Shown here in pieces: positions 19,904 to 27,973 of a stretch of DNA of 64,000 bases (the first letter of the stretch is position 1; each line of letters begins with the position of its first letter). The position numbers were made by a program, and so were the translations under genes. This stretch comes from Rothia mucilaginosa (GTDB taxonomy: Bacteria > Actinomycetota > Actinomycetes > Actinomycetales > Micrococcaceae): positions 62,001 to 126,000 of the forward strand of contig NZ_CABFLY010000005.1 in the NCBI RefSeq assembly GCF_901875305.1. The letters are read 5' to 3'. The notes under the pieces are model-generated. The model was given only the letters and a program-made list of their open reading frames with translations. It had not been told where the DNA came from and did not search any database.

Positions 19904-20770
19904 TTAGCGGTGGGACGTCTGAAGCGGCTGCTCGGGAATCTGGAGTACTTGTCCCTCGTACAGCACATCGGCGTTCCGCCCCAGCGCCTCGCGGTTGGCG
20001 CTGTAGATGTCGAGGGTGTAATCGTAAATAACGGAGGCCTCGGTGCCTTCGCCCAGCTGTTCGGCGGCGATGGACCATAAAGTATCTCCGGCACGTACCG
20101 TGTAGGTATAGATGCCCTGGGCGTTGTGCGAGGGAGTGAAGAACGGGCTACGATCCTGGGGCGATCCTGCGGATTGGGTGTGGCTCGGGGCTAGGGGAAT
20201 CTCACCGAGGGCGATGATTTGCGCATCGTCCGATTCAGCGCGGTATGCGACCGATAGGCTGTCGGTGTGATGTCCGCTTGGGTGCGCATCCGAGGTTATC
20301 GACGAGGCGGTCTGGGTGGTTGAGCCGGGGGAGTGAGGAGCCTCTGTAGCGTGGGCCGGTGCTAAGACCGCACCAAGCCCAATGGCCGTGCCGCCTAGCG
20401 TCAGAACGATGCGGCGCATAAAGAGCGGGCGGAAAATGCGCGGTGTTCTCGGCGTACGAGGCTCCAACGGGTGGATGTCTTGACGAGCGGTTCGAGCTTC
20501 ATAGAGGGTGCAGACGAAACTGACAATCCACCAGCAGGTGATGAGGATTGCCGAGGCTCCCGTGCAGAGGAGCACCGCGTCGGTGAGCGGGTGAGCAGAG
20601 GGAAGGCTCGGCAGGTAGGCGCAGAGGGCAGCTAGCACAATCGCTGAGAGCACCGGTGGAGCAATGAAGAGAACGATGTCTTGACGACTGGCCTGTGGCT
20701 CAGAATGGAACACTTCGGGGCAGGACACTACGCCGCTTACACCGTGTGTATGTTTTATTGTTTGGTCCAC
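19904..20770 (-). CDS. LysM-domain membrane protein
   Basis: A 288-residue protein from the GTG at 20770, which has GGAGG 5 bases upstream (a TTG at 20782 overlaps that site and is less likely). Residues ~30-55 and ~65-95 are transmembrane helices, a third hydrophobic segment (RIVLTLGGTAIGLGAVLA) ends at an AHA signal-peptidase-like site, then comes a Ser/Thr-rich linker and a C-terminal LysM domain (YTVRAGDTLWSIAAEQLGEG to VLYEGQVLQIPEQ). The LysM domain should bind peptidoglycan outside the membrane. The arrangement (two helices, then a secreted LysM) suits a wall-linked envelope factor. Confidence 0.8.
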   Translation of the reverse strand: MDQTIKHTHGVSGVVSCPEVFHSEPQASRQDIVLFIAPPVLSAIVLAALCAYLPSLPSAHPLTDAVLLCTGASAILITCWWIVSFVCTLYEARTARQDIHPLEPRTPRTPRIFRPLFMRRIVLTLGGTAIGLGAVLAPAHATEAPHSPGSTTQTASSITSDAHPSGHHTDSLSVAYRAESDDAQIIALGEIPLAPSHTQSAGSPQDRSPFFTPSHNAQGIYTYTVRAGDTLWSIAAEQLGEGTEASVIYDYTLDIYSANREALGRNADVLYEGQVLQIPEQPLQTSHR

Positions 20771-20977
20771 GATGACCTCCAATGAGTGTGTTTGGTAACT
20801 GTATTTGTACTCTAGTTATACCCTATATATCCATCTTTGGACAACAAAACACATCAAAATGCATGAAAATTCTAATTTTTTCCTCGAACGCAAGGCATGA
20901 GGAGCGATTCTTTGCCATATTGGGACCTGAGGGCCTGTCGCGTCTCAAGATTCCTAAGTATCCGGTAGGGTCGAACT
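20771..20977. promoter_or_regulatory. Divergent, AT-rich promoter region
   Basis: This 207-base gap between divergently transcribed genes is much richer in A+T than its flanks (for example TTATACCCTATATATCC at 20816-20832), as expected for two back-to-back promoters. Exact -10 and -35 boxes cannot be assigned with confidence. Confidence 0.45.
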
Positions 20978-21577
20978 ATGAGTATGGAAAAGTTCCTTCG
21001 GGATATAGAAGCTCGGCTGGCCTCCGAACGGGCCTGGGAGCTCGAACAAGATACCCGCCAGATTGCACGCGTGCAATACTCCACCATCGCTCTTGATGAT
21101 CGTCTCCTAGCTCAAAAGGGTGGACCCATTCGGGTCTGCGCGACAGATATGCAGGTCTACGAGGGGACTCTCGACACCGTGGGAGAGGAATGGATTAGTA
21201 TTGAATCCCGCGGTGAGAGCATCCTTGTCCCTCTGCGGGGTATGCTCTGGTGGGAAGGGGGCCGTGCGCCCGGTCGCGCAGAAGTCCACCCTGGGCGATA
21301 CCGCATGAAGATGCAACTTGCCCTGCGAGCGCTGGCAGTAGCGCGCGAACCAGTCCGCCTCTCTCTTGAAGGCGGAGCTGTCAGCTACGACGGGGTCATC
21401 GAGCGCGTGGGAGCTGATTTTTTGGAGCTGCGCCTCCTCAATGGGGGACAGTATCCTCGCATCTACGAACGAGGATCTTATGCGCACGAATCTCGGGATG
21501 CGAGGGCTCCCGGTGTGGGGGTTCGAATCATTCCGTTGGCGCGCCTAAGTGCCGTCATTGCGCGTATCTCTCGTTAG
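20978..21577 (+). CDS. Conserved uncharacterised protein with predicted beta-barrel repeats
   Basis: A 199-residue soluble protein. Residues 1-50 are helical (FLRDIEARLASERAWELEQDTR). The rest contains two similar beta-rich stretches, GPIRVCATDMQVYEGTLDTVGEEWISIE (about 50-77) and a second around AVSYDGVIERVGADFLELRL, each with the pattern strand-G-x-V/L-x-x-V-G-x-x-[WF]-[IL]-x-[IL]; this resembles an SH3/Sm-like barrel, but that is inference. No catalytic motif. Located between the LysM gene and a small HTH gene, upstream of the CpaB-like gene, an arrangement I recall from related genera. Confidence 0.7.
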   Translation: MSMEKFLRDIEARLASERAWELEQDTRQIARVQYSTIALDDRLLAQKGGPIRVCATDMQVYEGTLDTVGEEWISIESRGESILVPLRGMLWWEGGRAPGRAEVHPGRYRMKMQLALRALAVAREPVRLSLEGGAVSYDGVIERVGADFLELRLLNGGQYPRIYERGSYAHESRDARAPGVGVRIIPLARLSAVIARISR

Positions 21578-21637
21578 CTCCGCGCTCACTCCGCACCGGA
21601 TAGTAGCACCGGATAAAAATAATCGTTCAGAAATGGA

Positions 21638-21677
21638 GTAAGGGCCCACCCCCTCACCAGAGGGGACGGGCCCTTAC
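21638..21677. terminator. Terminator between convergent genes
   Basis: GTAAGGGCCC (21638-21647) pairs with GGGCCCTTAC (21668-21677), with an additional inner stem CCCCTC/GAGGGG. It separates the plus-strand uncharacterised gene from the minus-strand HTH gene. Confidence 0.7.
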
Positions 21678-21720
21678 AGACACCAGGCAGAGCGCCTTCG
21701 GTAAAACCAGTAATGCTGTA

Positions 21721-21954
21721 TTACTCAGCCTTCGCCTTAGCAGTTAGCTTACCGGAAGCAATGGCTTCCAGAGTCTGCTCGTGACGCTCGGTAATGTACT
21801 CCTCGAAACGCGAACGTTCGATACGCCACTGATTACGGCCGCCAATCTGGATTGCAGGCAATTCACCGCTACGCACCAAAGCACGCACCTGCGAAAGCGA
21901 AACCTGCAGTTCTTCAGCGACATCGCTCAGGGTAAGGAAGCGAGGTGCAGTCAT
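21721..21954 (-). CDS. Small helix-turn-helix DNA-binding protein (excisionase/BldC-like fold)
   Basis: A 77-residue protein from the ATG at 21954 with AAAGGAT upstream. It is almost only a winged-helix domain of the MerR/excisionase type: FLTLSDVAEELQVSLSQVRALVRSGELPAIQIGGRNQWRI, then a helix RFEEYITERHEQ and a short Ala/Lys tail. Such single-domain proteins act as architectural or regulatory DNA binders. No integrase is nearby, so a role as phage excisionase is unlikely; it faces away from the CpaB-like gene and shares the intergenic region with it, making that operon a possible target (inference). Confidence 0.82.
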   Translation of the reverse strand: MTAPRFLTLSDVAEELQVSLSQVRALVRSGELPAIQIGGRNQWRIERSRFEEYITERHEQTLEAIASGKLTAKAKAE

Positions 21955-22316
21955 GAATCTATCCTTTCCATATGTGGAATCTTGGGCCCCGGTGTCACGA
22001 TATCGCGGCACTACATATAGAGTTCTCATCGAACATCTATAGAGTATCTTCAGTATATGACACTGGGGTAAAAATTGCTTGCAAAAGCCTTATACTGCCT
22101 GAAATATTATCGAATCGTGTCCGAAAATAAGGGTATGTGCGTGAATATTTCATAAGCGAAAGTATTGTTGAGTGAATACACTAAATGAAATATCCTGTTA
22201 GGGTTAGACTCCTAGAAGTCTCATAGAGATGTCTAACACTCCACTCGCTCATCGGTTAGTTGAATATGACGACTCGGCGACCCGCCGAACTTCCATACCG
22301 AAAGGCCACAACCCAC
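21955..22316. other. AT-rich divergent intergenic region before the CpaB-like gene
   Basis: 362 bases with low GC, for example CTTATACTGCC and AAATATTATCGAATCG around 22089-22116 and TATCCTGTTAGGG at 22189. It must hold promoters for the minus-strand HTH gene and the plus-strand CpaB/CpaE-like pair. No complete gene seen. Confidence 0.4.
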
Positions 22317-23018
22317 ATGCGTACACGACAGAACGCGACGACGCGTTCTACCCTCACCGAACCGCACGCTAAGCGCCTCAAGAGGCCTACCATCAAAGAC
22401 TGGAGATTCATTCTGGGGATTCTCCTGGTCCTCGTCTCCATGACAGGTGTTCAGCTCTACGTGCAGGCGAACAACCACAAAATTGAGTACTACACTGCCA
22501 AAACAGAAATCCGCATGGGAGAGAAAATTACCGACGATAAGCTCGCCCGCGTGGAAGCCAATATCGACGCTGCCCAAGATAAGTACTTCACTCGAGCCGA
22601 CACCAGTCTGACCCAGGGGAAAATTGCAACGCAACGCATCCCCGCCGGAAACCTCATTAGCAAGGACGCAGTCGGTGCCGAAACCCCCTCCGGCCGTCGC
22701 CTCGCAACCATCACCATTGACCGTACCGCCGCCTCCACACTGAAGACGGGGGAACGCGTAGATGTATGGACCTCAGGGCCCCGTAACCAGGACTCCAAAC
22801 GCCAGGAAGCAGCCGAGAATAGCTCCTCGAGCGCCCACGCTATCGTGACCAACGCTGAGATTGCCTCAATCGCTGTGGACGAAGGAGTACTCGGTGCCAA
22901 TGGCAAAGCCACCGTGCAACTGTGGGTGAAGGAAGAAGCCGTCGCCGCTATCGTGCAGGAAAGCAACAGCGACTCGAAGCTCAGCCTCATTCCCGGCACT
23001 TACGGGGAGGGCGAATGA
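22317..23018 (+). CDS. SAF-domain protein, CpaB/RcpC-like Flp pilus assembly factor
   Basis: About 233 residues from the ATG at 22317 (AAAGG upstream; in-frame TTG 22260 and ATG 22266 lack a better site). A single transmembrane helix (FILGILLVLVSMTGVQLYV) is followed by a SAF domain (YYTAKTEIRMGEKITDDKLARVEAN ... GKIATQRIPAGNLISKDAV) and a C-terminal RcpC-like segment (RLATITIDRTAASTLKTGERVDVW). CpaB-like proteins act in the envelope part of Tad secretion. It overlaps the CpaE-like gene by ATGA, so the two are translationally coupled. The main tad operon lies 13-15 kb downstream. Confidence 0.75.
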   Translation: MRTRQNATTRSTLTEPHAKRLKRPTIKDWRFILGILLVLVSMTGVQLYVQANNHKIEYYTAKTEIRMGEKITDDKLARVEANIDAAQDKYFTRADTSLTQGKIATQRIPAGNLISKDAVGAETPSGRRLATITIDRTAASTLKTGERVDVWTSGPRNQDSKRQEAAENSSSSAHAIVTNAEIASIAVDEGVLGANGKATVQLWVKEEAVAAIVQESNSDSKLSLIPGTYGEGE

Positions 23019-24667
23019 ACATCCCGATTATTCTCTACGGCGACGACGGTACACTCCTGAAAAGTATTGAGACCCAACACGGGCGCATTACGGTCGCCCG
23101 CACCGTACAAGATTTCAGTGAAGCACTCGGCATGGCCCATACCGGTATCGCCAGGGTACTGCTCTGCGTCCGCGTTCCTTCTGAGGTGAGCGCATCGATA
23201 GTTGACTCTCTCGCTCAATCCGAGGTTCTACTCGCTGTCATCGCGCCCGAAAACCTGCCGCTACCCACTGAGGTTCACCGCATCCGCACCGATGCCGCAT
23301 TGGAAGAGATTCTGGGCTCCATCGAACGAGCTGTCGACGCGGCCCTAGGGCGGCCTCGTAGCATGTACGGTGTGCATCAAACGACGCTCAGCGCAATGCC
23401 CGGAAATGCCCTAACTGCGGATCCTTCCGGCTACGGCTACGATGCGGCGGGTCAGAACGCGGTAGGCTACGGCTACGATCTTGGATATGGGCAGGCAGAT
23501 CGCTCCTTACCTGATTCGTCGGGTGGAGCATACGGCTACGATTTGGACAGCAGCGCTTTGAACGCCGAAGCCAACACTGCTCCATACGGGTATGGAGTTT
23601 CTGCAGGGAATGAAAACAGTTCTTTAGCGTCCAACCCTGTAGATCAGAACCCCGAGGCGCCGGTGTCTCCAAGTGATGAAGAATCCGTGCTGGCCCGCGC
23701 AGCCGCCATCGTGGATGCAATCGCTCCCGGCAACGAATACACCCGCCGCTTCGAAGAGGAGATTGAGGACAGCCTGCCCCAGCATCCTGATATCACTCAG
23801 GATCCCGCAGCCCCGGTCCGCTACCAATCCGGGCATCGCCTCGGCAAGATTCTGACCGTTTGGGGAACCCACGGCGCACCCGGCCGAAGCACCATCGCGT
23901 TCAACCTCGCGGCTTTGGCCGCCCAGAAAGGGCAGAGCGTGTGCCTGATTGATGCGGATACCTACGCCCCCAGCCTTGACGCACTCATGGCCCTAGAAGA
24001 CGCAGGATCGGGTCTGTCCATCATCTGCTCGGACGCTGACCGCGCGCAGCTCGATGAGAAGAAAGCCGGAGCAATCATGGAACGGGTCCCGCTCAAGCAG
24101 GGATTCTTCGACTTTCTGAGTGGAATTACCTCAGCCTCTCGCTGGCCTGAGGTGCGTGCTCGTGCCTTTAGCGAGGTGCTGGGGTGGCTCAAGCCCCGCT
24201 ACGACATCATCATCTGCGATGTGGCCGCACCCATCGAGATGGATGAGGAGCTCACCTTTGATGGCCCTGCACCCCGCCGCAATGCCGCAACCCTCACCGC
24301 CCTGGCGGAGTCTGACCGTGTGATTGTCGTGGGAGAAGCCGACGTGGTGGGTCTGCCTCGTCTCATTAACCTGGCCCGTGAGGTTCAGGAGAGGCCGGAT
24401 CTCATGGCGCCCGGTGCGAGCGTGCAGTACTGGCTCAACCGTTCCCGGCGTGAAGCAGCGGGCTTCAACCCCGAGGCAAGAATGCGCGATAACTGGTCCC
24501 GCTACCTCTCCGTTCCCCTGAATGGAGTGATTCCTTACGAACGGAAGATAATGGATCGCCTACGCCGTAACGGGGAAGCCCTCCTGGAGGTAGCGCCTCG
24601 ACACGCCCTGGTGCAGGCTTTCGATGCGATGCTGGAGGGAATGTACGCGGTACAGCCTGTGACCTGA
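23015..24667 (+). CDS. CpaE/TadZ-like ATPase with YGY-rich linker
   Basis: 550 residues from the ATG at 23015, overlapping the previous stop. The N-terminal ~110 residues resemble a receiver-like CpaE domain (IPIILYGDDGTLLKSIE). Next is a low-complexity linker with repeated YGYD/YGYG units (about 150-210), then a MinD/ParA-like domain: TVWGTHGAPGRSTIAFNLAA, VCLIDADTYAPSLD and a later IIICDVAAPIEMD. The deviant Walker A of the family is altered: the usual K-G-G-x-G-K-T reads H-G-A-P-G-R-S, so both lysines are replaced. Probably positions the Tad pilus machine; ATP use is uncertain. Confidence 0.78.
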   Translation: MNIPIILYGDDGTLLKSIETQHGRITVARTVQDFSEALGMAHTGIARVLLCVRVPSEVSASIVDSLAQSEVLLAVIAPENLPLPTEVHRIRTDAALEEILGSIERAVDAALGRPRSMYGVHQTTLSAMPGNALTADPSGYGYDAAGQNAVGYGYDLGYGQADRSLPDSSGGAYGYDLDSSALNAEANTAPYGYGVSAGNENSSLASNPVDQNPEAPVSPSDEESVLARAAAIVDAIAPGNEYTRRFEEEIEDSLPQHPDITQDPAAPVRYQSGHRLGKILTVWGTHGAPGRSTIAFNLAALAAQKGQSVCLIDADTYAPSLDALMALEDAGSGLSIICSDADRAQLDEKKAGAIMERVPLKQGFFDFLSGITSASRWPEVRARAFSEVLGWLKPRYDIIICDVAAPIEMDEELTFDGPAPRRNAATLTALAESDRVIVVGEADVVGLPRLINLAREVQERPDLMAPGASVQYWLNRSRREAAGFNPEARMRDNWSRYLSVPLNGVIPYERKIMDRLRRNGEALLEVAPRHALVQAFDAMLEGMYAVQPVT

Positions 24668-25063
24668 CCTCCTTTCTCGCACGACTCAGTCACTTCTGCC
24701 CTTCGTATATCTCAGTCCCCATAGATATACCCGGCGTCTCGCGCCCGGTAGCCCCTCGCGGGTACACCGGATGTGATGCGTCGGGTATATTTTTCGAAGG
24801 GCTATATAGCGTAAGAACGATTTGCTCTGGGCAACTTGCTCTGGGCAACGGATTGTTTAGGGAAATCGTAGGTCATGAGATTGCCTCGTATCGTTGCTTT
24901 TTCTAGCCGTCCCTGTGACGGTGGAAGGCCGCCACGGCGCTTTCAAGCGAGCTCTCAGACATGCACGTTACACTGGCCGAAATATTACCGCCTGAAATGG
25001 GACTCGGGCGGGCAACCGCATAAAATGGTTGAAGATACCTGAACTTACGGGAAGCACACAAAC
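24668..25063. other. Intergenic region before pdtaS with 14-bp tandem repeat
   Basis: 396 bases without a gene. They hold the terminator-like repeat above, a perfect tandem duplication TTGCTCTGGGCAAC (24822-24835 and 24836-24849), and TAAAAT at 25022-25027 as a possible -10 for the kinase gene. Confidence 0.45.
24725..24794 (+). terminator. Likely terminator after the CpaE-like gene
   Basis: ATATACCCG (24725-24733) pairs with CGGGTATAT (24782-24790), followed directly by TTTT. The loop is long (48 bases) and contains a further GC-rich repeat (CCCGGT...ACCGG). It would end the cpaB-cpaE transcript. Confidence 0.45.
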
Positions 25064-26638
25064 ATGTCTTTTGCAGAAGGAACTCTGAGCGCCTGCGACT
25101 TTGGCCCCGGCGATATCGAACGCGTTCACCTCATCATGGGAGAATGGCAGATTATCTCTGACATTGCCCAGAGCGACCTTGTCCTCTGGTTCCCCACTGA
25201 CTACGTCGTTGCCGATGGCACCTCCCCGGACGCCGTTTCCGGTCCCCGCGAAACCAGTACCTTCGCCGCCCTCGCCCATGTGCGTCCCTCCAACGTCCGC
25301 ACTCTCTTCCACCACGACATCATCAACCACACTATGGAAGACGGTATTCGTGACGAAGCCTATCGTGCGTGGACGACTCAGAATATCAGTACCTATACAG
25401 ACCCGAGTAGGGGAGAAGGCGTGGGTTATCGCCCGGAGGTGAATGTCACCTTCGTGCCGATTGTGCGTAATAACCGCACTATCGCGCTACTCACTAGCCA
25501 TCGTGTTGCCGCTCCTCATACCTATCCCACTCTGAGTGAAGAAGTCTACGAGTTTGTCACTGACACGCTACTGACCATGTTGCACACCGGTCTGTGGCCC
25601 GACCCTCTGGCTCAGGGTAGCCGCACTCAGGGTAATCCCCGCGCGATTGATGGCATTATCGTGCTCGACCCGACCGGCCGCGTGGTTGTCGCATCGCCCA
25701 ACGCCAATTCGATGTACGCCCGTATGGGTATGACCGGTTACCTTGAGAAGCGTAACTTGGCCGACGTAACCCGTGCGATGCTCTCTCCCGGCGAGGAGGC
25801 GGACGAGACCCTACAGCTGGTTCTGGCCGGTCGTAGCGACCTGCGGACGGAGCTCACCATCGCCCGAGCACGCGTGACCATGCGTGCTATCCCTCTGCTC
25901 AAGCAGAGAGGGGCACACCTTGAGCGTCTTGGAGCTCTGATTCTCTGCCGCGACGTCACTGAGTTGCGCCGTCGCGAGATGGAGCTCATGACCAAGGACG
26001 CAACCATTCGCGAGATTCACCACCGTGTGAAGAATAACCTGCAGACGGTGTCTGCTCTGCTGCGCCTGCAGTCGCGCCGCATGACCACCGACGAGGCGCG
26101 CCAGGGTTTGGAACAGGCAATGCGTCGCGTGGCCACGATTGCTACCGTGCACGAGGCACTCTCGCAGGGCCTGACTCAGAACGTCGACTTTGATGAGCTC
26201 ATTGAGCGTCAATTCCACTTGGCAGCCGAGCTGGCCTCTCCCGGTCAGCATGTGACGACTAAACTGCTGGGATCCTTTGGGGCCCTGCCGAGTCAGTTCG
26301 CAACTCCTCTGGCACTAGTCATTAATGAGATTGTTGCCAATGCCGTGGAGCATGGACTTGATGGCGAAACTGGAACGGTGACGCTCGAGGGTATTCGCGG
26401 TACCAACGGTGAGGGGGAAGACACCCTGACCGTCGTTATTGCCGATGACGGCAAGGGTATGGGTGATAAGAAAATTGAAGAATCCGGCCCGAGCGCGTAC
26501 CGACCGGTCAGCGGCAAAGAGGGGCTGGGTATGCAGATTGTGCGCACTCTGGTGGCGAGCGAACTCAACGGTTCAATTCGTTGGGAAGCCAACGAACCGA
26601 CCGGTACGCGCGTGATTATTAAGGCTCTCCTCCTGTAG
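25064..26638 (+). CDS. pdtaS: Soluble sensor histidine kinase, PdtaS-like
   Basis: The 524-residue kinase has no transmembrane segment. It has an N-terminal GAF-like domain (1-~165), a PAS domain (about 190-300, starting IDGIIVLDPTGRVVVASPNA), then a HisKA_2 domain with IREIHHRVKNNLQTVSALL and an HATPase domain with NEIVANAVEHGLDG and VIADDGKGMG. This is the layout of mycobacterial PdtaS (Rv3220c), which signals to the RNA-binding antiterminator PdtaR. It is next to whiB1, as in mycobacteria. No pdtaR is in this window. Confidence 0.88.
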   Translation: MSFAEGTLSACDFGPGDIERVHLIMGEWQIISDIAQSDLVLWFPTDYVVADGTSPDAVSGPRETSTFAALAHVRPSNVRTLFHHDIINHTMEDGIRDEAYRAWTTQNISTYTDPSRGEGVGYRPEVNVTFVPIVRNNRTIALLTSHRVAAPHTYPTLSEEVYEFVTDTLLTMLHTGLWPDPLAQGSRTQGNPRAIDGIIVLDPTGRVVVASPNANSMYARMGMTGYLEKRNLADVTRAMLSPGEEADETLQLVLAGRSDLRTELTIARARVTMRAIPLLKQRGAHLERLGALILCRDVTELRRREMELMTKDATIREIHHRVKNNLQTVSALLRLQSRRMTTDEARQGLEQAMRRVATIATVHEALSQGLTQNVDFDELIERQFHLAAELASPGQHVTTKLLGSFGALPSQFATPLALVINEIVANAVEHGLDGETGTVTLEGIRGTNGEGEDTLTVVIADDGKGMGDKKIEESGPSAYRPVSGKEGLGMQIVRTLVASELNGSIRWEANEPTGTRVIIKALLL

Positions 26639-26714
26639 GGTGAACAGTGGACCGGGGCGTGGAATCTTGATTTTAGGGCTCCGCGGCCGGGTTTCTTACG
26701 ACTCCGGGTATAGC

Positions 26715-26758
26715 AAAAGCGTGGTGCGGTGACCGATAAGTCACTGCACCACGCTTTT
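26715..26758. terminator. Bidirectional terminator between pdtaS and whiB1
   Basis: AAAAGCGTGGTGC pairs with GCACCACGCTTTT across 26715-26758, with an inner GTGAC/GTCAC stem after a one-base mismatch. It has an A-run on the left and a T-run on the right, so it works for both converging genes. Confidence 0.85.
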
Positions 26759-26783
26759 AATGCCCTATTGAATACTCCGGAAG

Positions 26784-27032
26784 TTAGGATGCACGGCGGG
26801 CGCGAGCTGCGCGACGCTTCATGGCGCGACGCTCATCTTCACTGGTGCCACCCCATACGCCGGAGTCCTGGCCGGTCTCGATGGCCCACTTCAGGCAGAC
26901 GTCAATAACTTCGCAAGAGCGGCAGACAGTCTTAGCCTCTTCAATCTGCAACAGGGCAGGTCCGGTGTTTCCAACGGGGAAGAACAGCTCCGGATCCTTG
27001 TCCAAACAAGCTGCACGACTACGCCAATCCAC
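26784..27032 (-). CDS. whiB1: WhiB-family iron-sulfur regulator, WhiB1-like
   Basis: An 82-residue protein with the four conserved cysteines (Cys9, Cys37, Cys40, Cys46: ACLDKD, VCRSCEVIDVC) that hold a [4Fe-4S] cluster, the GVWGG turn and a basic C-terminal tail (RRAMKRRAARARRAS) for DNA contact. WhiB1 in mycobacteria senses nitric oxide and binds the housekeeping sigma factor. The GTG at 27032 has AAGGAGG 7 bases upstream. Position beside pdtaS supports the WhiB1 assignment over other WhiB types. Confidence 0.92.
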   Translation of the reverse strand: MDWRSRAACLDKDPELFFPVGNTGPALLQIEEAKTVCRSCEVIDVCLKWAIETGQDSGVWGGTSEDERRAMKRRAARARRAS

Positions 27033-27528
27033 GGCGGACCTCCTTCTCTATATGCAGTCCCGCCGAGGCGAGATGCTGTTTATTATTCCTGTGCGCGTAT
27101 CAAATAGACCCACTGTTGGGGCATGCGCTCCAAGTTAGGGTGAAATTTGACTTATCAACTTTCGCACGTCGGGGCTGAAGTGACAAGTGCTTTAAGCTAA
27201 AAATTTCAGTATTACACTGAGGCATCTATCACTAAGGTAAACCTTTGTCTAATAAGGGTTCCGAAGGGTCGCATTGTGAACACTGATCAATTCGGCGGGA
27301 GAATTGATGACGTTTTCACCGGCTTCGGCGCCGCATTATACTCCGGATAGAATGGAACGGAGAGCTCTTCCTGGAGCGGTACATTTTAGGTATCTGTCTC
27401 CGTCGGGGGAGAAGCATCTGTGTAAGAACAATACCCAAGGCCCCTGTGCGGCATGATGTGCAAGCGGCCCAGAAATCACCGACCGCGCGCCCCGCAGAGG
27501 AGAGCACGCCCGCCTCCGAGGAGACCCC
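27033..27528. promoter_or_regulatory. Long divergent leader of whiB1 and the membrane protein gene
   Basis: 496 bases between divergent genes. The half next to whiB1 (27040-27290) is AT-rich and probably contains its promoter and regulatory sites. On the plus strand TATACT (27336-27341) and TAGAAT (27346-27351) are possible -10 boxes for the gene at 27529. No gene seen. Confidence 0.4.
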
Positions 27529-27972
27529 ATGACGCCACGCCCGTTCAGTGTCCTGTACGCCTTCATCCTGACCGAAATCTTTGCGGCCTACCTTCTGATT
27601 CGAGGCGTCCTGTACCCCATCCTCCTTTCTCATGGTGAGCCTGCCCAGGGCATAGTCGGTGGCGTACTTCAAATACTCATCGCCGCGGGTATGACCTTCT
27701 ACGCCCTGCGGTTCTACCGTGGACGTTACGGCTCACGTCTGCCCATGATCCTGATGACCCTCTGCGCCCTGTGGGTCACCGCCAGCACGCTGGTTCAGAG
27801 CGTGAGTACCTACGGTGTGAGTATTGAGGGTTTCAACCCTCTGATCGTGGCGGGCGTCATTGGTGCAGCGATGGCCTTTATCTTTGTGCTGCTACCTAGT
27901 AGCCGCCGCTATATTGAGGCCGTCACCGAGGAACGCGGCGAAGAAGCCAACCGCCTTGGCCGTCGCCGTTAG
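27529..27972 (+). CDS. Four-helix integral membrane protein, uncharacterised
   Basis: A 147-residue protein with four predicted membrane helices (about 7-30, 40-60, 69-90, 105-125), short loops, and a charged C-terminal tail (EAVTEERGEEANRLGRRR). CGAGGAG lies upstream of the ATG. No motif that would give a function. Its stop codon is one base from the stop of the converging EssC-like gene, with no terminator between. Confidence 0.75.
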   Translation: MTPRPFSVLYAFILTEIFAAYLLIRGVLYPILLSHGEPAQGIVGGVLQILIAAGMTFYALRFYRGRYGSRLPMILMTLCALWVTASTLVQSVSTYGVSIEGFNPLIVAGVIGAAMAFIFVLLPSSRRYIEAVTEERGEEANRLGRRR

Positions 27973-27973
27973 G

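Noticed and set aside
21721..21954. HTH protein as a phage excisionase marking a prophage
   Set aside because: No integrase or other phage gene nearby; the region follows normal actinobacterial gene order.
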